Assembly (NCBI GenBank): GCA_030812955.1
Contig: JAUSTR010000004.1
Coordinates: 124,001 to 188,000 of the forward strand
Source: Bacillus alveayuensis
GTDB taxonomy: Bacteria; Bacillota; Bacilli; Bacillales; Aeribacillaceae
Length of the DNA stretch: 64,000 bases
Direction: 5' to 3'
Positions 29,789 to 39,410 of the stretch are shown piece after piece. Position 1 is the first letter of the stretch. Every line of letters starts with the position of its first letter. Below the pieces are notes generated by a model. It had not been told where the DNA came from. It saw nothing but the letters and a program-made list of their open reading frames with translations, and made no database searches. The position numbers and the translations under genes were made by a program.

Positions 29789-31153
29789 GTGACTGCTAAT
29801 ACTGAACGAGATTATGATCACAAAATATTAGTCGATGCTTTGTATAATGAAGATATCACAACGTTTCGTGACATTTTTCTAAAGCTTCATCCTTATGATC
29901 AAACAAAATTCTTTTTGAAATTAGAGAAAGATGCTAGAATGCATTTATATAAATTTCTTTCACCAGAAGAAATGGCGTCAATCTTTGAAAACATCGAAGA
30001 AAATGAGGATAACTTTAAGCAATATTTGGAAGAAATGAATCCTACATTTGCGGCGCAAATGTTTGAAAATATGTATGTTGACGATGCTGTAGACGTTTTA
30101 AATGAACTCAACCAGGATCAGCTAGCTAGTTATTTAACGATCATGAATAAAGAATCTGCCGAGGAAATTCGTGAGTTGCTTCATTATGAAAAATTTACAG
30201 CCGGCAGTATTATGACAACAGAATATATTGCGATTCATGCGAATCAAACGGTCCGTTCAGCGATGCAAATTTTGAAAAGCAAAGCACCTGATGCAGAAAC
30301 GATTTATTATGTTTATGTTATTGATGAAGAGAAACGTTTAGTAGGGGTTATTTCATTACGGGATTTAATTATACATGATGATGAATCGATGATTGCAGAT
30401 ATTATGAATGAGAGAGTTTTCTCTGTAAAGGTTAGTGATGATCAAGAAGAAGTGGCTAGAAAGATGAAGGATTATGACTTTTTAGCTCTTCCTGTTGTCG
30501 ATTATCAAAACCGTTTGCTTGGAATTATTACGGTGGATGATATCATTGATGTATTAGATGAAGAGGCGTCAGATGATTATTCAAAGCTTGCTGCTGTTAG
30601 TGATGTCGATTCACATGACCCTAATCCGATTTCAGCTGCAAAAAAGCGTCTACCATGGCTGATCATTTTACTATTTTTAGGAATGTTAACAGCTAGCTTA
30701 ATTGGACAGTTTGAAGATACTTTGAACAAAGTGGCCATATTAGCCGTCTTTATCCCATTGATTGCTGGAATGGCTGGAAATACAGGAACACAAGCATTAG
30801 CGGTTGCCGTACGAAGAATTGCGACAGGTGATTTAGAAAAAGATAAGATTGGAAAAGTCCTTTTAAAAGAAGCAGGTACTGGTTTAATTATTGGTCTAGT
30901 TTGTGGAATCTTTGTCACACTCATTGTTTTTCTATGGCAAAAGGAGCTGTTTCTCGGTTTATTAGTAGGGATATCCATTTTATCTACGCTAACTGTATCA
31001 ACCATTGCTGGTGCTTTTGTTCCGTTAATCATGCATCGGCTAAACATTGATCCCGCCGTTGCTTCGGGTCCATTTATTACAACGATCAATGACATGATTA
31101 GTATTTTGATTTATTTTGGTATGGCAACACTTTTTATGAACTATTTATTATAG
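29789..31153 (+). CDS. mgtE: MgtE magnesium transporter
   Basis: 454 residues with the full MgtE layout: acidic N-domain (about 1-130), two CBS domains (about 135-260, GSIMTTEYIAIHANQTV and GIITVDDIIDVLDEEA), then five membrane helices containing GMAGNTGTQALAVAVRR, the magnesium path motif. The cytoplasmic part senses Mg2+ and gates the pore. GTG start behind GGAGAGGAGGG. I looked for an M-box riboswitch upstream and did not find one. yjbQ follows 48 nt later. Confidence 0.95.
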   Translation: MTANTERDYDHKILVDALYNEDITTFRDIFLKLHPYDQTKFFLKLEKDARMHLYKFLSPEEMASIFENIEENEDNFKQYLEEMNPTFAAQMFENMYVDDAVDVLNELNQDQLASYLTIMNKESAEEIRELLHYEKFTAGSIMTTEYIAIHANQTVRSAMQILKSKAPDAETIYYVYVIDEEKRLVGVISLRDLIIHDDESMIADIMNERVFSVKVSDDQEEVARKMKDYDFLALPVVDYQNRLLGIITVDDIIDVLDEEASDDYSKLAAVSDVDSHDPNPISAAKKRLPWLIILLFLGMLTASLIGQFEDTLNKVAILAVFIPLIAGMAGNTGTQALAVAVRRIATGDLEKDKIGKVLLKEAGTGLIIGLVCGIFVTLIVFLWQKELFLGLLVGISILSTLTVSTIAGAFVPLIMHRLNIDPAVASGPFITTINDMISILIYFGMATLFMNYLL

Positions 31154-31201
31154 AGATTAAAAATGGCTTAAGATTTCCTCTTGATATAGGAGGTTTTGTT
31201 A

Positions 31202-33061
31202 ATGGAAAATCATGCTTCAGTGACTTCGTTAGTGATTGTGCTTATTGTCGCTTTTTTAACACCGATCATTTTACATCGCTTTAGGTTAAATATGATTCCA
31301 GTTGTTGTGGCTGAAATTATTATGGGACTCATTATCGGGAAGAGCGGCTTTAATATCGTTCATCCTGATCCATGGCTTGAAATATTGTCAACGTTTGGAT
31401 TTATCTTCTTAATGTTTTTAAGTGGTGTAGAAATTGATTTTTCAGCTTTTGCAAAAAATAAGAAAAAAGATATTCTTCCAAATGGAAAAAATGCACCGAA
31501 TACGTTTCTAGTCGCAACCATAGTCTTTATCGGGATTTTTGTACTATCCTTTCTATTATCATATTTTTTCGTGTGGGCTGGCTTTATCGATAATGCCTTT
31601 TTAATGACGTTAATTATTTCGACAATATCCTTAGGGGTTGTGGTGCCTACATTAAAAGATGCCCATATTATGAAATCAAATATTGGGCAAATTATTTTGC
31701 TGATTGCTGTTATTGCTGATTTAGCAACGATGATTTTATTAGCTATTTTTGTGGCCGTATATGGTGAAGGAAACAACAATACATGGCTGTTACTCATATT
31801 GTTTGGAGCGGGAGTTCTATTATACTTTTTGGGAAAAAGATTCCAAAATCGTTCTTTTCTTGAAACAATGTCGAAAGGAACGGTTCAAATCGGTACAAGG
31901 GCCGTGTTTACATTAATTATCGTCCTTGTTTCTATTTCAGAAACGGTCGGTGCTGAAAATATTTTAGGAGCTTTTTTAGCAGGAGTGTTAGTTTCTCTAT
32001 TGTCGCCAAACCCTGATTTGGTACAAAAGCTTGATTCATTTGGCTACGGATTTTTAATTCCTATTTTCTTTGTCATGGTTGGGGTTGAGCTTGATATTTG
32101 GACATTGTTCCAAGATCCACAAATTTTATTGCTTATTCCGTTGCTGTTTTTAGCTTTATTTATTTCAAAGCTTGCCCCTGCCTTTTATTTATTAAGCTGG
32201 TATGACGCTAAAACAACTGTTGCCTCAGCCTTTTTATTAACATCAACACTTTCGCTTGTCATTGCGTCCGCAAAAATTGGAGAGCGGATGAATGTTATTG
32301 ATGCAAATATGTCAGGGGCTCTCATTTTAGTGGCCGTCATTGCAAGTATTGTTTCACCAATCGGATTCCGTAAAATTTTCCCAAAGCAAGAAGGAGAAAA
32401 TCCGAAATTAAAAGTATTCTTTATTGGGGCAAATCAATTGACTCTGCCTGTCACACGTGAATTAAATGATCAATTATATGAAACAACAGTATTTCATACC
32501 CAGCAAGATAAAATTGACAAAAAAATAGCTGAATCATTATTTAAAATAATAGAGCTTGAAAATTACTCGCTTGAAACGCTGAAAAAGCATAACATTTTCG
32601 ATTCAGATATTCTTGTTGTTGCAACAGGAAATGAAGAGCAAAATGCAAAAATTGCCTTGTTAGCCAAAGAATTAGGGGTAAATCGAGTGATTGCAAGTAT
32701 TGCGTCACCTGAATTAGATGAGCAGCTTAAAGAAAAAGGAATTGATGTGTTCTCCGTTCTACTATCAACGAAAATCTTACTCCGTGCTCTTATTGAGTCG
32801 CCAAGTGTTATGCGAATATTATCAAATCAAGAAACGACATTGTATCAAATTAATATGAATAATTATAAATATCATGGAATTTTACTCAGAAATTTTCCGT
32901 TTACAGGTGATGTCATTTTTGTGCGTATTTTTAGAGGGAAGGATTCAATCGTTCCTCATGGAGATACAGAACTTAAAAACGGTGACCGTCTCATCGTTAC
33001 AGGTTCACGCGAATATGTGGATGAATTAAAACGTGAACTTGAATTTTGTGATTGGTGTTAA
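31202..33061 (+). CDS. yjbQ: YjbQ, CPA2-family cation/proton antiporter with RCK domain
   Basis: 619 residues. About twelve membrane helices (1-390, with LSGVEIDFSAF and ENILGAFLAGVLVSLLSP) are followed by a TrkA-N-like RCK domain (KVFFIGANQLTLPVTREL...VATGNEEQNAKIALLAKEL) and a TrkA-C part (GILLRNFPFTGDVIFVRIFRG). The family exchanges K+ or Na+ for H+. ATG at 31202 is well placed behind AGGAGG. It precedes the thi operon as in B. subtilis. Confidence 0.92.
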   Translation: MENHASVTSLVIVLIVAFLTPIILHRFRLNMIPVVVAEIIMGLIIGKSGFNIVHPDPWLEILSTFGFIFLMFLSGVEIDFSAFAKNKKKDILPNGKNAPNTFLVATIVFIGIFVLSFLLSYFFVWAGFIDNAFLMTLIISTISLGVVVPTLKDAHIMKSNIGQIILLIAVIADLATMILLAIFVAVYGEGNNNTWLLLILFGAGVLLYFLGKRFQNRSFLETMSKGTVQIGTRAVFTLIIVLVSISETVGAENILGAFLAGVLVSLLSPNPDLVQKLDSFGYGFLIPIFFVMVGVELDIWTLFQDPQILLLIPLLFLALFISKLAPAFYLLSWYDAKTTVASAFLLTSTLSLVIASAKIGERMNVIDANMSGALILVAVIASIVSPIGFRKIFPKQEGENPKLKVFFIGANQLTLPVTRELNDQLYETTVFHTQQDKIDKKIAESLFKIIELENYSLETLKKHNIFDSDILVVATGNEEQNAKIALLAKELGVNRVIASIASPELDEQLKEKGIDVFSVLLSTKILLRALIESPSVMRILSNQETTLYQINMNNYKYHGILLRNFPFTGDVIFVRIFRGKDSIVPHGDTELKNGDRLIVTGSREYVDELKRELEFCDWC

Positions 33062-33130
33062 AACGCACTTTTAAAATGTCCATGATTATGGTATAGTGAA
33101 AGTTAAATAAAACAACTGAATGAGGAAAAC

Positions 33131-33223
33131 CACTAGGGGAGCCTTTCAGAAAGGCTGAGATTAAAGTGTAACTTTAAGACCCTTTGAACCTGATCTGGTT
33201 AACACCAGCGTAGGGAAGTGGAC
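33131..33223 (+). promoter_or_regulatory. TPP riboswitch (THI element)
   Basis: Conserved blocks in order: GGGGAGCC, GGCTGAGA, GACCCTTTGAACCTGATCTG and CACCAGCGTAGGGAA. It binds thiamine pyrophosphate and switches the thiazole operon off. GGGAAGTGG (33213-33221) can pair with CCACTTTCC of the terminator below, giving an antiterminator. Confidence 0.97.
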
Positions 33224-33263
33224 ATGTAGATGATAAGTTATGTTGTTGATCAATACATTTTTA

Positions 33264-33294
33264 CCACTTTCCTTTATTTGGAGAGTGGTTTTTT
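33264..33294 (+). terminator. Expression-platform terminator of the TPP riboswitch
   Basis: CCACTTTC/GAGAGTGG stem followed by T6, about 40 nt after the aptamer. Confidence 0.88.
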
Positions 33295-33307
33295 CGTTTT
33301 TTGAAAA

Positions 33308-33481
33308 GGCTGTTTTCAAAAACTATGATGCTTTTCGACTGTCTATGAACCGAATAAAGCACGTGGTCGGATAAATCACATTTGTCCGACAATCGATTTC
33401 ACGCAATAGCGTGACATATTAAACATGTCGATTGCCTGACAGTCTAAAAGTATATAAAGCAACAATCGTTTAGAAAGAGCC
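33308..33481 (-). repeat. Family A MITE-like repeat, copy 4, within the thi leader
   Basis: 174 bp with perfect flanking direct repeats TTTGAAAA (33300-33307 and 33482-33489). It lies between the riboswitch terminator and the tenI ribosome site, so any read-through transcript must carry it. Some arms are degenerate. Confidence 0.88.
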
Positions 33482-33500
33482 TTTGAAAAGGGGGGATCGT

Positions 33501-34109
33501 GTGGAAATTCATGCGATTACAGATGGGAAAAAAACAACGTCAGAGCTTATGGACATCATATTATCAATTGAGGAATATGTAGACTATATTCACATTCGCG
33601 AAAAAAATAAAAGTGCAAAGGAAATCATCGACCTTATCGATCAGCTTTTACAAAACAATTGTCCTAAGGAAAAACTCATTATAAACGACCGATTGGATGT
33701 TGCTTTTATGACGAATCTGTCTCATGTTCATCTTCCACAATCAAGCTTACCTGTACAAAGGGTCAAAAATAGGTTTCCCCAAATGTGTGTAGGAGTATCC
33801 GTTCATTCACTCGAAGAAGCAAAGAGGGCAGAACAAGAAGGGGCACAATATGTTTTATTCGGCCATATTTTTGAAACGGACTCTAAAAAAGGAGTAGAGC
33901 CACGGGGAATAACGGCTCTAAAGAAGATTGTCGAAAGCGTTTCAATACCAGTCGTTGCCATTGGGGGTATAACCTTAAAAAATGTGCAAGAAGTGATCAA
34001 AGTTGGGGCTTCCGGCATTGCGGTAATGTCATATTTATTTTCATCACCACATCCGCAAGATGCTGCCAAAGCTTTAAAAGATTCGATGAAGGGGATGGAG
34101 AAACGATGA
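33501..34109 (+). CDS. tenI: TenI, thiazole tautomerase
   Basis: 202 residues. GTG at 33501 behind AAAGGGGGG gives VEIHAITDGKK, matching the TenI N-terminus; a TTG at 33483 lies in the MITE target repeat and is unlikely. A ThiE-like TIM barrel is visible (IHIREKNKS, INDRLDVAF, FGHIFETDSKKG, AIGGITLKNV). TenI isomerises the thiazole product of ThiG. First gene of the operon; tenA, which precedes it in B. subtilis, is missing. Confidence 0.92.
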   Translation: MEIHAITDGKKTTSELMDIILSIEEYVDYIHIREKNKSAKEIIDLIDQLLQNNCPKEKLIINDRLDVAFMTNLSHVHLPQSSLPVQRVKNRFPQMCVGVSVHSLEEAKRAEQEGAQYVLFGHIFETDSKKGVEPRGITALKKIVESVSIPVVAIGGITLKNVQEVIKVGASGIAVMSYLFSSPHPQDAAKALKDSMKGMEKR

Positions 34110-35212
34110 TGAATTACGAAGTTGGGATTATTGGAGGAGGAATAATCGGAAATTCGATTGCTTATCAGCTTGGCAAAGAAGGAATTCGTGCTGCTGTGTT
34201 AGAAAGTGAACAATTAGGATCAAAAGCGACTAGTGCAGCGGCAGGAATGTTAGGAGCCCATTCAGAAAATAAAAAAAGAGACATTTTTTATGAGTTTTGC
34301 CGAGAGAGTCGTGATTTATTTCCGAATGTTTCGAAAGATTTATATGAAATAACGGGAATTCACGTACAGCTTGTGCAAGAAGGTATGTATCAGCTCGCCT
34401 TTACAGAAAGTGAAGCAATGGAATTAAAGTCGTTAGCCGATCGTGAAAAAGAGTTTGTTTGGCATGATCAAAAGGAAGTGTTAAAACAAGAACCGAATTT
34501 AACAGATGACATCATCGGGGCATTATGGATAAAAGGAGATGGGCAAGTCGAGCCGAAAGCGTTATGTCAAGCATTTTCTAAAGGTGCAAGGGCATTTGGG
34601 GCCGATTTTTATGAACAAACTCCAGTTTATGAAGTAAATAAAACAGGCACTAGCTATGCATTAAAAACACCTCTAGGTATTTTTAATTGTGAAAAAGTCA
34701 TCGTCGCAAATGGCGTTTGGAGCGGGAAATTTTTTGAGCAGCTCGGTTTAAGAAATCCGATGAAGCCAGTTAAAGGGGAATGCTTTGCAATTAGAATGGA
34801 CAAACCGCTTGTCACGAAAACGATTTTTCATGAGCATTGTTATATTGTTCCGAAATTAAATGGACGTTGTATTATTGGGGCGACATCAGTTGTGGATAGC
34901 TGGCATCAAGAGCCGACTGTTCAAGGTATTTCTTCCTTAATGAATAATGCCCAGCAATTAGTTCCGTCCATTTCGAATCAATCGATTCTTGAAGCTTGGT
35001 CATCTTTAAGACCGCAGACGTTTGATGGGTGGCCTATTATCGGGGAGCATCCGGAATGGGAAGGGGTCTTTTTTGCTACAGGTCATTATCGAAATGGGAT
35101 ATTACTTTCACCGATAACGGGAATCGTTGTGAAAGATCTTGTTTTAAAGCAAAATCAATTTTCTCGTTATTTAGGGGCGTTTTCTATAAACCGTTTGCGA
35201 ACGGCCGTTTAA
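34106..35212 (+). CDS. thiO: ThiO (GoxB), glycine oxidase
   Basis: 368 residues, one less than B. subtilis GoxB. FAD-binding start VGIIGGGIIGNSIAYQLG, then AAAGMLGAHSE and the C-terminal ATGHYRNGILLSPITG of the DAO family. It oxidises glycine to the imine used for thiazole synthesis. The start overlaps the end of tenI (ATGATG at 34106-34111), showing translational coupling. Confidence 0.95.
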   Translation: MMNYEVGIIGGGIIGNSIAYQLGKEGIRAAVLESEQLGSKATSAAAGMLGAHSENKKRDIFYEFCRESRDLFPNVSKDLYEITGIHVQLVQEGMYQLAFTESEAMELKSLADREKEFVWHDQKEVLKQEPNLTDDIIGALWIKGDGQVEPKALCQAFSKGARAFGADFYEQTPVYEVNKTGTSYALKTPLGIFNCEKVIVANGVWSGKFFEQLGLRNPMKPVKGECFAIRMDKPLVTKTIFHEHCYIVPKLNGRCIIGATSVVDSWHQEPTVQGISSLMNNAQQLVPSISNQSILEAWSSLRPQTFDGWPIIGEHPEWEGVFFATGHYRNGILLSPITGIVVKDLVLKQNQFSRYLGAFSINRLRTAV

Positions 35213-35225
35213 TGGAGGTGAGAGA

Positions 35226-35429
35226 ATGAAAATTCAAGTAAATGGAAAGCTCGTAAACATCGATGATCAAATTCAAACGATTGCGGATTTATTAAAACAT
35301 TATCAGTTGGAAAATCGCATTGTCGTTGTCGAATTAAATCGTGAAATTATTAATAAAGAAGGCTATGATTCTCAAAGTTTACATGAAGGCGATCAAATTG
35401 AAATCGTTCATTTTGTAGGAGGAGGATGA
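35226..35429 (+). CDS. thiS: ThiS, sulphur carrier protein
   Basis: 67 residues, ubiquitin-like fold, ending VHFVGGG, whose terminal glycine is adenylated by ThiF and converted to a thiocarboxylate. Start ATG behind GGAGGTGAG. Lies between thiO and thiG with a 13-nt gap upstream and 3 nt downstream. Confidence 0.95.
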   Translation: MKIQVNGKLVNIDDQIQTIADLLKHYQLENRIVVVELNREIINKEGYDSQSLHEGDQIEIVHFVGGG

Positions 35430-35432
35430 AAA

Positions 35433-36200
35433 ATGTTAAAAATCGCCAATAAAACCTTTCAATCTCGTTTACTATTAGGAACAGGAAAATACCCTTCTTT
35501 TGACATTCAAAAGAAAGCTGTTGAAGTGTCTGAAGCCGAAATTTTAACGTTTGCTGTAAGAAGAATGAATATTTTTGAACCAACTCAACCTAATTTTTTA
35601 GAGCAATTAGATTTATCAAAATATACGCTATTACCGAATACTGCCGGGGCTAAAACAGCGGAAGAAGCGGTTAGAATTGCCAAACTTGCAAAAGCATCCG
35701 GGTTATGTGATATGGTAAAAGTAGAGGTCATTGGCTGTGATAAAACATTGCTCCCTGATCCAGTTGAAACGTTAAAGGCATCGGAAATGCTGCTAGAGGA
35801 AGGATTTATCGTCTTGCCATACACATCTGATGACGTTGTATTAGCTAGAAAACTAGAAGAGCTGGGAGTCCATGCTATTATGCCAGGTGCTTCACCAATT
35901 GGTTCGGGACAAGGTATTTTGAATCCGTTAAATCTTTCATTTATTATTGAACAAGCGAAGATCCCTGTTATTGTCGATGCAGGTATTGGCTCGCCTGCTG
36001 ATGCTGCGTTAGCTATGGAGCTTGGGGCTGACGGTGTATTATTAAATACAGCCGTAGCAGGTGCAGATGATCCTGTAAAAATGGCGAAAGCAATGAAATT
36101 AGCGATTGAAGCCGGTCGATTAGGATTTGAAGCTGGACGTATTCCGAGAAAAAGATATGCGTCAGCTAGTAGCCCACAGGAAGGAATGGTTACCACTTGA
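35433..36200 (+). CDS. thiG: ThiG, thiazole synthase
   Basis: 255 residues, a TIM-barrel enzyme. Motifs: [30 protein letters not shown] with the Schiff-base lysine region, [13 protein letters not shown] and [28 protein letters not shown]. It builds the thiazole ring from deoxyxylulose phosphate, dehydroglycine and ThiS sulphur. ATG after GGAGGAGG. Its stop overlaps the thiF start (TGATG). Confidence 0.96.
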   Translation: MLKIANKTFQSRLLLGTGKYPSFDIQKKAVEVSEAEILTFAVRRMNIFEPTQPNFLEQLDLSKYTLLPNTAGAKTAEEAVRIAKLAKASGLCDMVKVEVIGCDKTLLPDPVETLKASEMLLEEGFIVLPYTSDDVVLARKLEELGVHAIMPGASPIGSGQGILNPLNLSFIIEQAKIPVIVDAGIGSPADAALAMELGADGVLLNTAVAGADDPVKMAKAMKLAIEAGRLGFEAGRIPRKRYASASSPQEGMVTT

Positions 36201-37213
36201 TGGAACGTTATTCAAGACAAATATTATTTGCACCAATAGGTGAAAAAGGCCAGGAAAAACTATTAAAGAGTCATGTGCTGATCGTCGGTGCAGGAGCATT
36301 AGGGTGTGCGAGTGCAGAGATGCTCACACGTGCCGGTGTTGGGAAGCTGACGATTATTGATCGTGACTATGTTGATTATAGCAATTTAGGACGTCAACAG
36401 CTCTACACGGAAGAGGATGCTAAGCAAAGCCTGCCGAAAGCGATTGCAGCGAAAAAACATTTGCAAGAAATTAATAAGGAAATAACCATTCGTGCTGTCG
36501 TTGGAGACTTTACCCCATCCAATGCAGAAGGCTTATTGGAAAGGGTTGACCTCATATTAGATGGCACCGACAACTTTGAAACTAGATTTTTAATCAATGA
36601 CCTCTCAATGAAAAAAAACATTCCGTGGATATATGGAGCATGTTTGAAAAGTTATGGAATGAGCGTATCCATTATCCCAAAGGAAACACCGTGTTTAACT
36701 TGCTTAATGAAAGCCATCCCTCACGATGGAATGACATGTGATACAGTAGGTGTCATCGCACCAGTTGTGCAAATGGTTGCTTCCTATCAAGTAACGGAAA
36801 CGATCAAGTATTTAGTAGGGCAACCCGTTTCCAAAGAGCTCGTATCTTTTGATGTATGGAATCGTCAACATTCTATTGTCGATATGGCAAAGCTTAAAAA
36901 GGAAGATTGCCCATCTTGCGGCCAAAATGCCACCTATCCATATTTAACAGAAGAAAGAGGAATGAAAACAGCTGTTTTATGTGGAAGAAATACGGTCCAA
37001 ATTCGGCCAAACACAACGGAAGCTTTATCGTTAAAAGAAGTGGCCCAAAAATTAAAGCCGCTCGTATCTGATATTGTCGGTAATGACTTTTTAATTTCCT
37101 TTTCAATCAATCCTTATCGGATCGTATTGTTTCAAGATGGCAGAGCCTTAATTCATGGCACAAAAGATATAAATGAAGCGAAAGGAATTTATCAAAAATA
37201 TATAGGGGCTTAG
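36200..37213 (+). CDS. thiF: ThiF, ThiS adenylyltransferase
   Basis: 337 residues. E1-like fold with ATP loop VGAGALGCASAEMLTRAGVG, the D-N-R-Q segment DYSNLGRQQLY, DGTDNFETRF and zinc cysteine pairs CLTCLMK and CPSCGQ. It activates ThiS. The TTG one codon before overlaps thiG; ATG at 36200 is the natural start. Last gene of the operon: thiD, which follows in B. subtilis, is absent and a terminator comes next. Confidence 0.95.
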   Translation: MERYSRQILFAPIGEKGQEKLLKSHVLIVGAGALGCASAEMLTRAGVGKLTIIDRDYVDYSNLGRQQLYTEEDAKQSLPKAIAAKKHLQEINKEITIRAVVGDFTPSNAEGLLERVDLILDGTDNFETRFLINDLSMKKNIPWIYGACLKSYGMSVSIIPKETPCLTCLMKAIPHDGMTCDTVGVIAPVVQMVASYQVTETIKYLVGQPVSKELVSFDVWNRQHSIVDMAKLKKEDCPSCGQNATYPYLTEERGMKTAVLCGRNTVQIRPNTTEALSLKEVAQKLKPLVSDIVGNDFLISFSINPYRIVLFQDGRALIHGTKDINEAKGIYQKYIGA

Positions 37214-37220
37214 TTTGAGG

Positions 37221-37247
37221 AAAGGACTGGGTGCTCCCAGTCCTTTT
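37221..37247 (+). terminator. Terminator of the thi operon
   Basis: AAAGGACTGGG/CCCAGTCCTTTT hairpin 8 nt after thiF. Confidence 0.88.
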
Positions 37248-37277
37248 CGTTTGGATAGCAAATGCATCTGTTTGTTC

Positions 37278-37371
37278 GGATCGTATTCGACAAAAGTTGG
37301 ATCGTATTCGACAGAAGTTGGATTGTATTCGACAAAAATCAGATTGTATTCGACAAAACTTGGACAGTATT
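37278..37371. repeat. 21-bp tandem repeat array 1
   Basis: Four full units of GGATCGTATTCGACAAAAGTT-type sequence (37278-37298, 37299-37319, 37320-37340, 37341-37361) plus a partial fifth. The unit is seven codons long, so open frames appear on both strands (SYSTKVG-type peptides), but none has a start signal I trust. It follows a terminator. Confidence 0.92.
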
Positions 37372-37474
37372 TATTACAATGTTCATTTTTTTCGGTGTGA
37401 TCGATCGTTTTTGAGCAGGAAAAATACATGAATTGTAGAATAACTTCATTTAAAAAGAAAGGAGTGAGCACAAT

Positions 37475-38443
37475 TTGATAAAAAAAGAGCGGAAAATTCC
37501 GCTTACGATTAAAAAATATGAAGCTTTGTTAAGGAGGCTACCGAAAAATCATCCAAAACGGGAACAAATTGAAGAGGAGCTAGCCAAAAGTTTAGCTGGT
37601 TATCAAGGAGAGAAGGCAATCGATTATTATTTAGATTTTCTGCCTCAAGATCGTTATTACATCTTTCATGACCTTAGACTTAAAGTAGGTGATAAAAAGT
37701 ATACACAAATAGATACTTGCATTTTGACTAGTCGTTTTTTACTCATTCTTGAAGTGAAAAATATTTCAGGAACTTTATTTTTTGACCAATCTTTCCATCA
37801 ATTAATTCGAACAAAAGATGAAAAAGAAGAGGGTTTTCCAGATCCTGTGTTACAAGTAAAAAGGCAACAACACTTTGTCACAAAATGGTTACAAAATAAT
37901 CGTTTCCCATCGATCCCAATTGAAACATTCATTGTGATTAGTCATCCTTCATCCATAATTAAAACCGCTCCTCGTCATAAAGAGATTTATGAAAAAGTCC
38001 TTCATAGTGCCTATCTTCCTCAAAAAATAGAACAATTGGAAAAGTGCTATCAAAAAGACATTTTGACTTTAAAGGAAATGAAGAAGATTTCTCGGCACTT
38101 TATAAAAAAGCACACCCCTTTAGATTTTGACGTTCTTTCTCAATTCGAATTATCTAAGTCAGAAATATTATCTGGTGTCCATTGTCCAACATGTTTTACC
38201 CTACCTCTAGTAAGAAAACGTGGAACATGGCTATGTCAAAAGTGCCCTTCATCATATAAAGATGCTCATGTTCAAACGCTTCACGATTACGCACTTCTTA
38301 TTAGTCCTACCATTACAAATCGCGAATGTCGTGATTTTCTCCATTTATCCTCCCCATCGATTGCTTCGAAATTATTAGTTTCTTTAAGCTTAAAACATTG
38401 GGGAACTTATAAAAATCGGACTTATATTTTGACTATACGTTAA
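37475..38443 (+). CDS. NERD-domain nuclease-related protein
   Basis: 322 residues. After a basic helical start, a NERD domain (about 50-165) shows the nuclease-like D...ExK core: KKYTQIDTCILTSRFLLILEVKN. The C-terminal third has a zinc-ribbon-like CPTC...CQKC pair. TTG start at 37475 behind AAAGGAGTG. No signal peptide. NERD proteins are widespread in bacilli and of unclear function. It stands between thiF and fabI, where B. subtilis has thiD. Confidence 0.85.
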   Translation: MIKKERKIPLTIKKYEALLRRLPKNHPKREQIEEELAKSLAGYQGEKAIDYYLDFLPQDRYYIFHDLRLKVGDKKYTQIDTCILTSRFLLILEVKNISGTLFFDQSFHQLIRTKDEKEEGFPDPVLQVKRQQHFVTKWLQNNRFPSIPIETFIVISHPSSIIKTAPRHKEIYEKVLHSAYLPQKIEQLEKCYQKDILTLKEMKKISRHFIKKHTPLDFDVLSQFELSKSEILSGVHCPTCFTLPLVRKRGTWLCQKCPSSYKDAHVQTLHDYALLISPTITNRECRDFLHLSSPSIASKLLVSLSLKHWGTYKNRTYILTIR

Positions 38444-38448
38444 TAATA

Positions 38449-38495
38449 TTGTCATCATAATGATAATCATGCTATAATTATGACTAGGTACTAAT
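38449..38495 (+). promoter_or_regulatory. fabI promoter with FapR box
   Basis: TTGTCA (38449-38454) and TATAAT (38473-38478), 18 bp apart, with ATTATGACTAGGTACTAAT (38477-38495) overlapping the -10. FapR bound there would block transcription of fabI, matching the box before fabHA. Confidence 0.85.
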
Positions 38496-38525
38496 AACTT
38501 GTAACAAACAATAGGAGGATTAAAC

Positions 38526-39302
38526 ATGAATCTCTCTTTTGAAGGTAAAAATATTGTTGTCATGGGAGTTGCGAATAAACGTAGTATTGCATGGGGAATC
38601 GCACGTTCCTTACATGCAGCGGGTGCTCGTTTAATTTTTACATATGTAGGTGAACGTATGGAGAAGTCTGTACGTGAGCTTGTTGATTCACTAGGTCGCG
38701 AAGATTACCTTGTTTTACCTTGTGATGTAACAAGCGATGAAGAAATCGAAAAATGTTTTGAAACGATTAAAGAAGAAGTGGGCGTGATCCACGGTGTGGC
38801 ACATTGTATTGCGTTTGCCAACAAAGAAGAACTAAACGGTGAATACTTAAATACAACGCGCGACGGCTTCCTATTAGCCCATAACATTAGCTCCTACTCA
38901 CTAACAGCTGTAGCAAAAGCAGCTCGTCCATTGATGACTGAAGGTGGAAGCATCGTTACATTAACATATTTAGGTGGAGAGCGTGTCGTTCAAAACTACA
39001 ATGTCATGGGTGTAGCAAAAGCATCACTTGATGCAAGTGTGAAATATTTAGCGAATGACTTAGGGAAAGAAGGCATCCGTGTCAATGCGATTTCTGCGGG
39101 ACCAATTCGTACACTTTCTGCAAAAGGGGTTAGCGATTTTAATTCCATCTTAAAAGAAATTGAAGAGCGCGCACCACTACGTCGTACAACAACTCAAGAA
39201 GAGGTTGGCGATACAGCACTATTCTTATTTAGCGACTTATCTCGTGGTGTAACTGGCGAAATTATTCACGTAGACTCCGGCTACCATATTCTTGGTCGAT
39301 AA
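38526..39302 (+). CDS. fabI: Enoyl-[ACP] reductase (FabI)
   Basis: 258 residues. Last step of each fatty-acid elongation cycle. Features of the FabI SDR subgroup: GVANKRSIAWGIA at the nucleotide loop, the YLGGERVVQNYNVMGVAKA segment with the Tyr-x6-Lys pair, and VNAISAGPIRTLSAKG. ATG follows ATAGGAGG. A FapR box and sigma-A promoter lie directly upstream and a terminator downstream. Confidence 0.97.
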   Translation: MNLSFEGKNIVVMGVANKRSIAWGIARSLHAAGARLIFTYVGERMEKSVRELVDSLGREDYLVLPCDVTSDEEIEKCFETIKEEVGVIHGVAHCIAFANKEELNGEYLNTTRDGFLLAHNISSYSLTAVAKAARPLMTEGGSIVTLTYLGGERVVQNYNVMGVAKASLDASVKYLANDLGKEGIRVNAISAGPIRTLSAKGVSDFNSILKEIEERAPLRRTTTQEEVGDTALFLFSDLSRGVTGEIIHVDSGYHILGR

Positions 39303-39370
39303 AAAAAGCTGTCAGTGTCCAGATCACACTTAACTGCTTCCTGTCATGTAGACAGTGGGAATAAAAAAAG

Positions 39371-39410
39371 CGGCCTTGGTCCTATCTTCTATAGGGATTA
39401 AGGCCGTTTA
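39371..39410 (+). terminator. Terminator of fabI
   Basis: CGGCCTTGGTCCTAT/ATAGGGATTAAGGCCG hairpin followed by TTTA. Confidence 0.78.
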
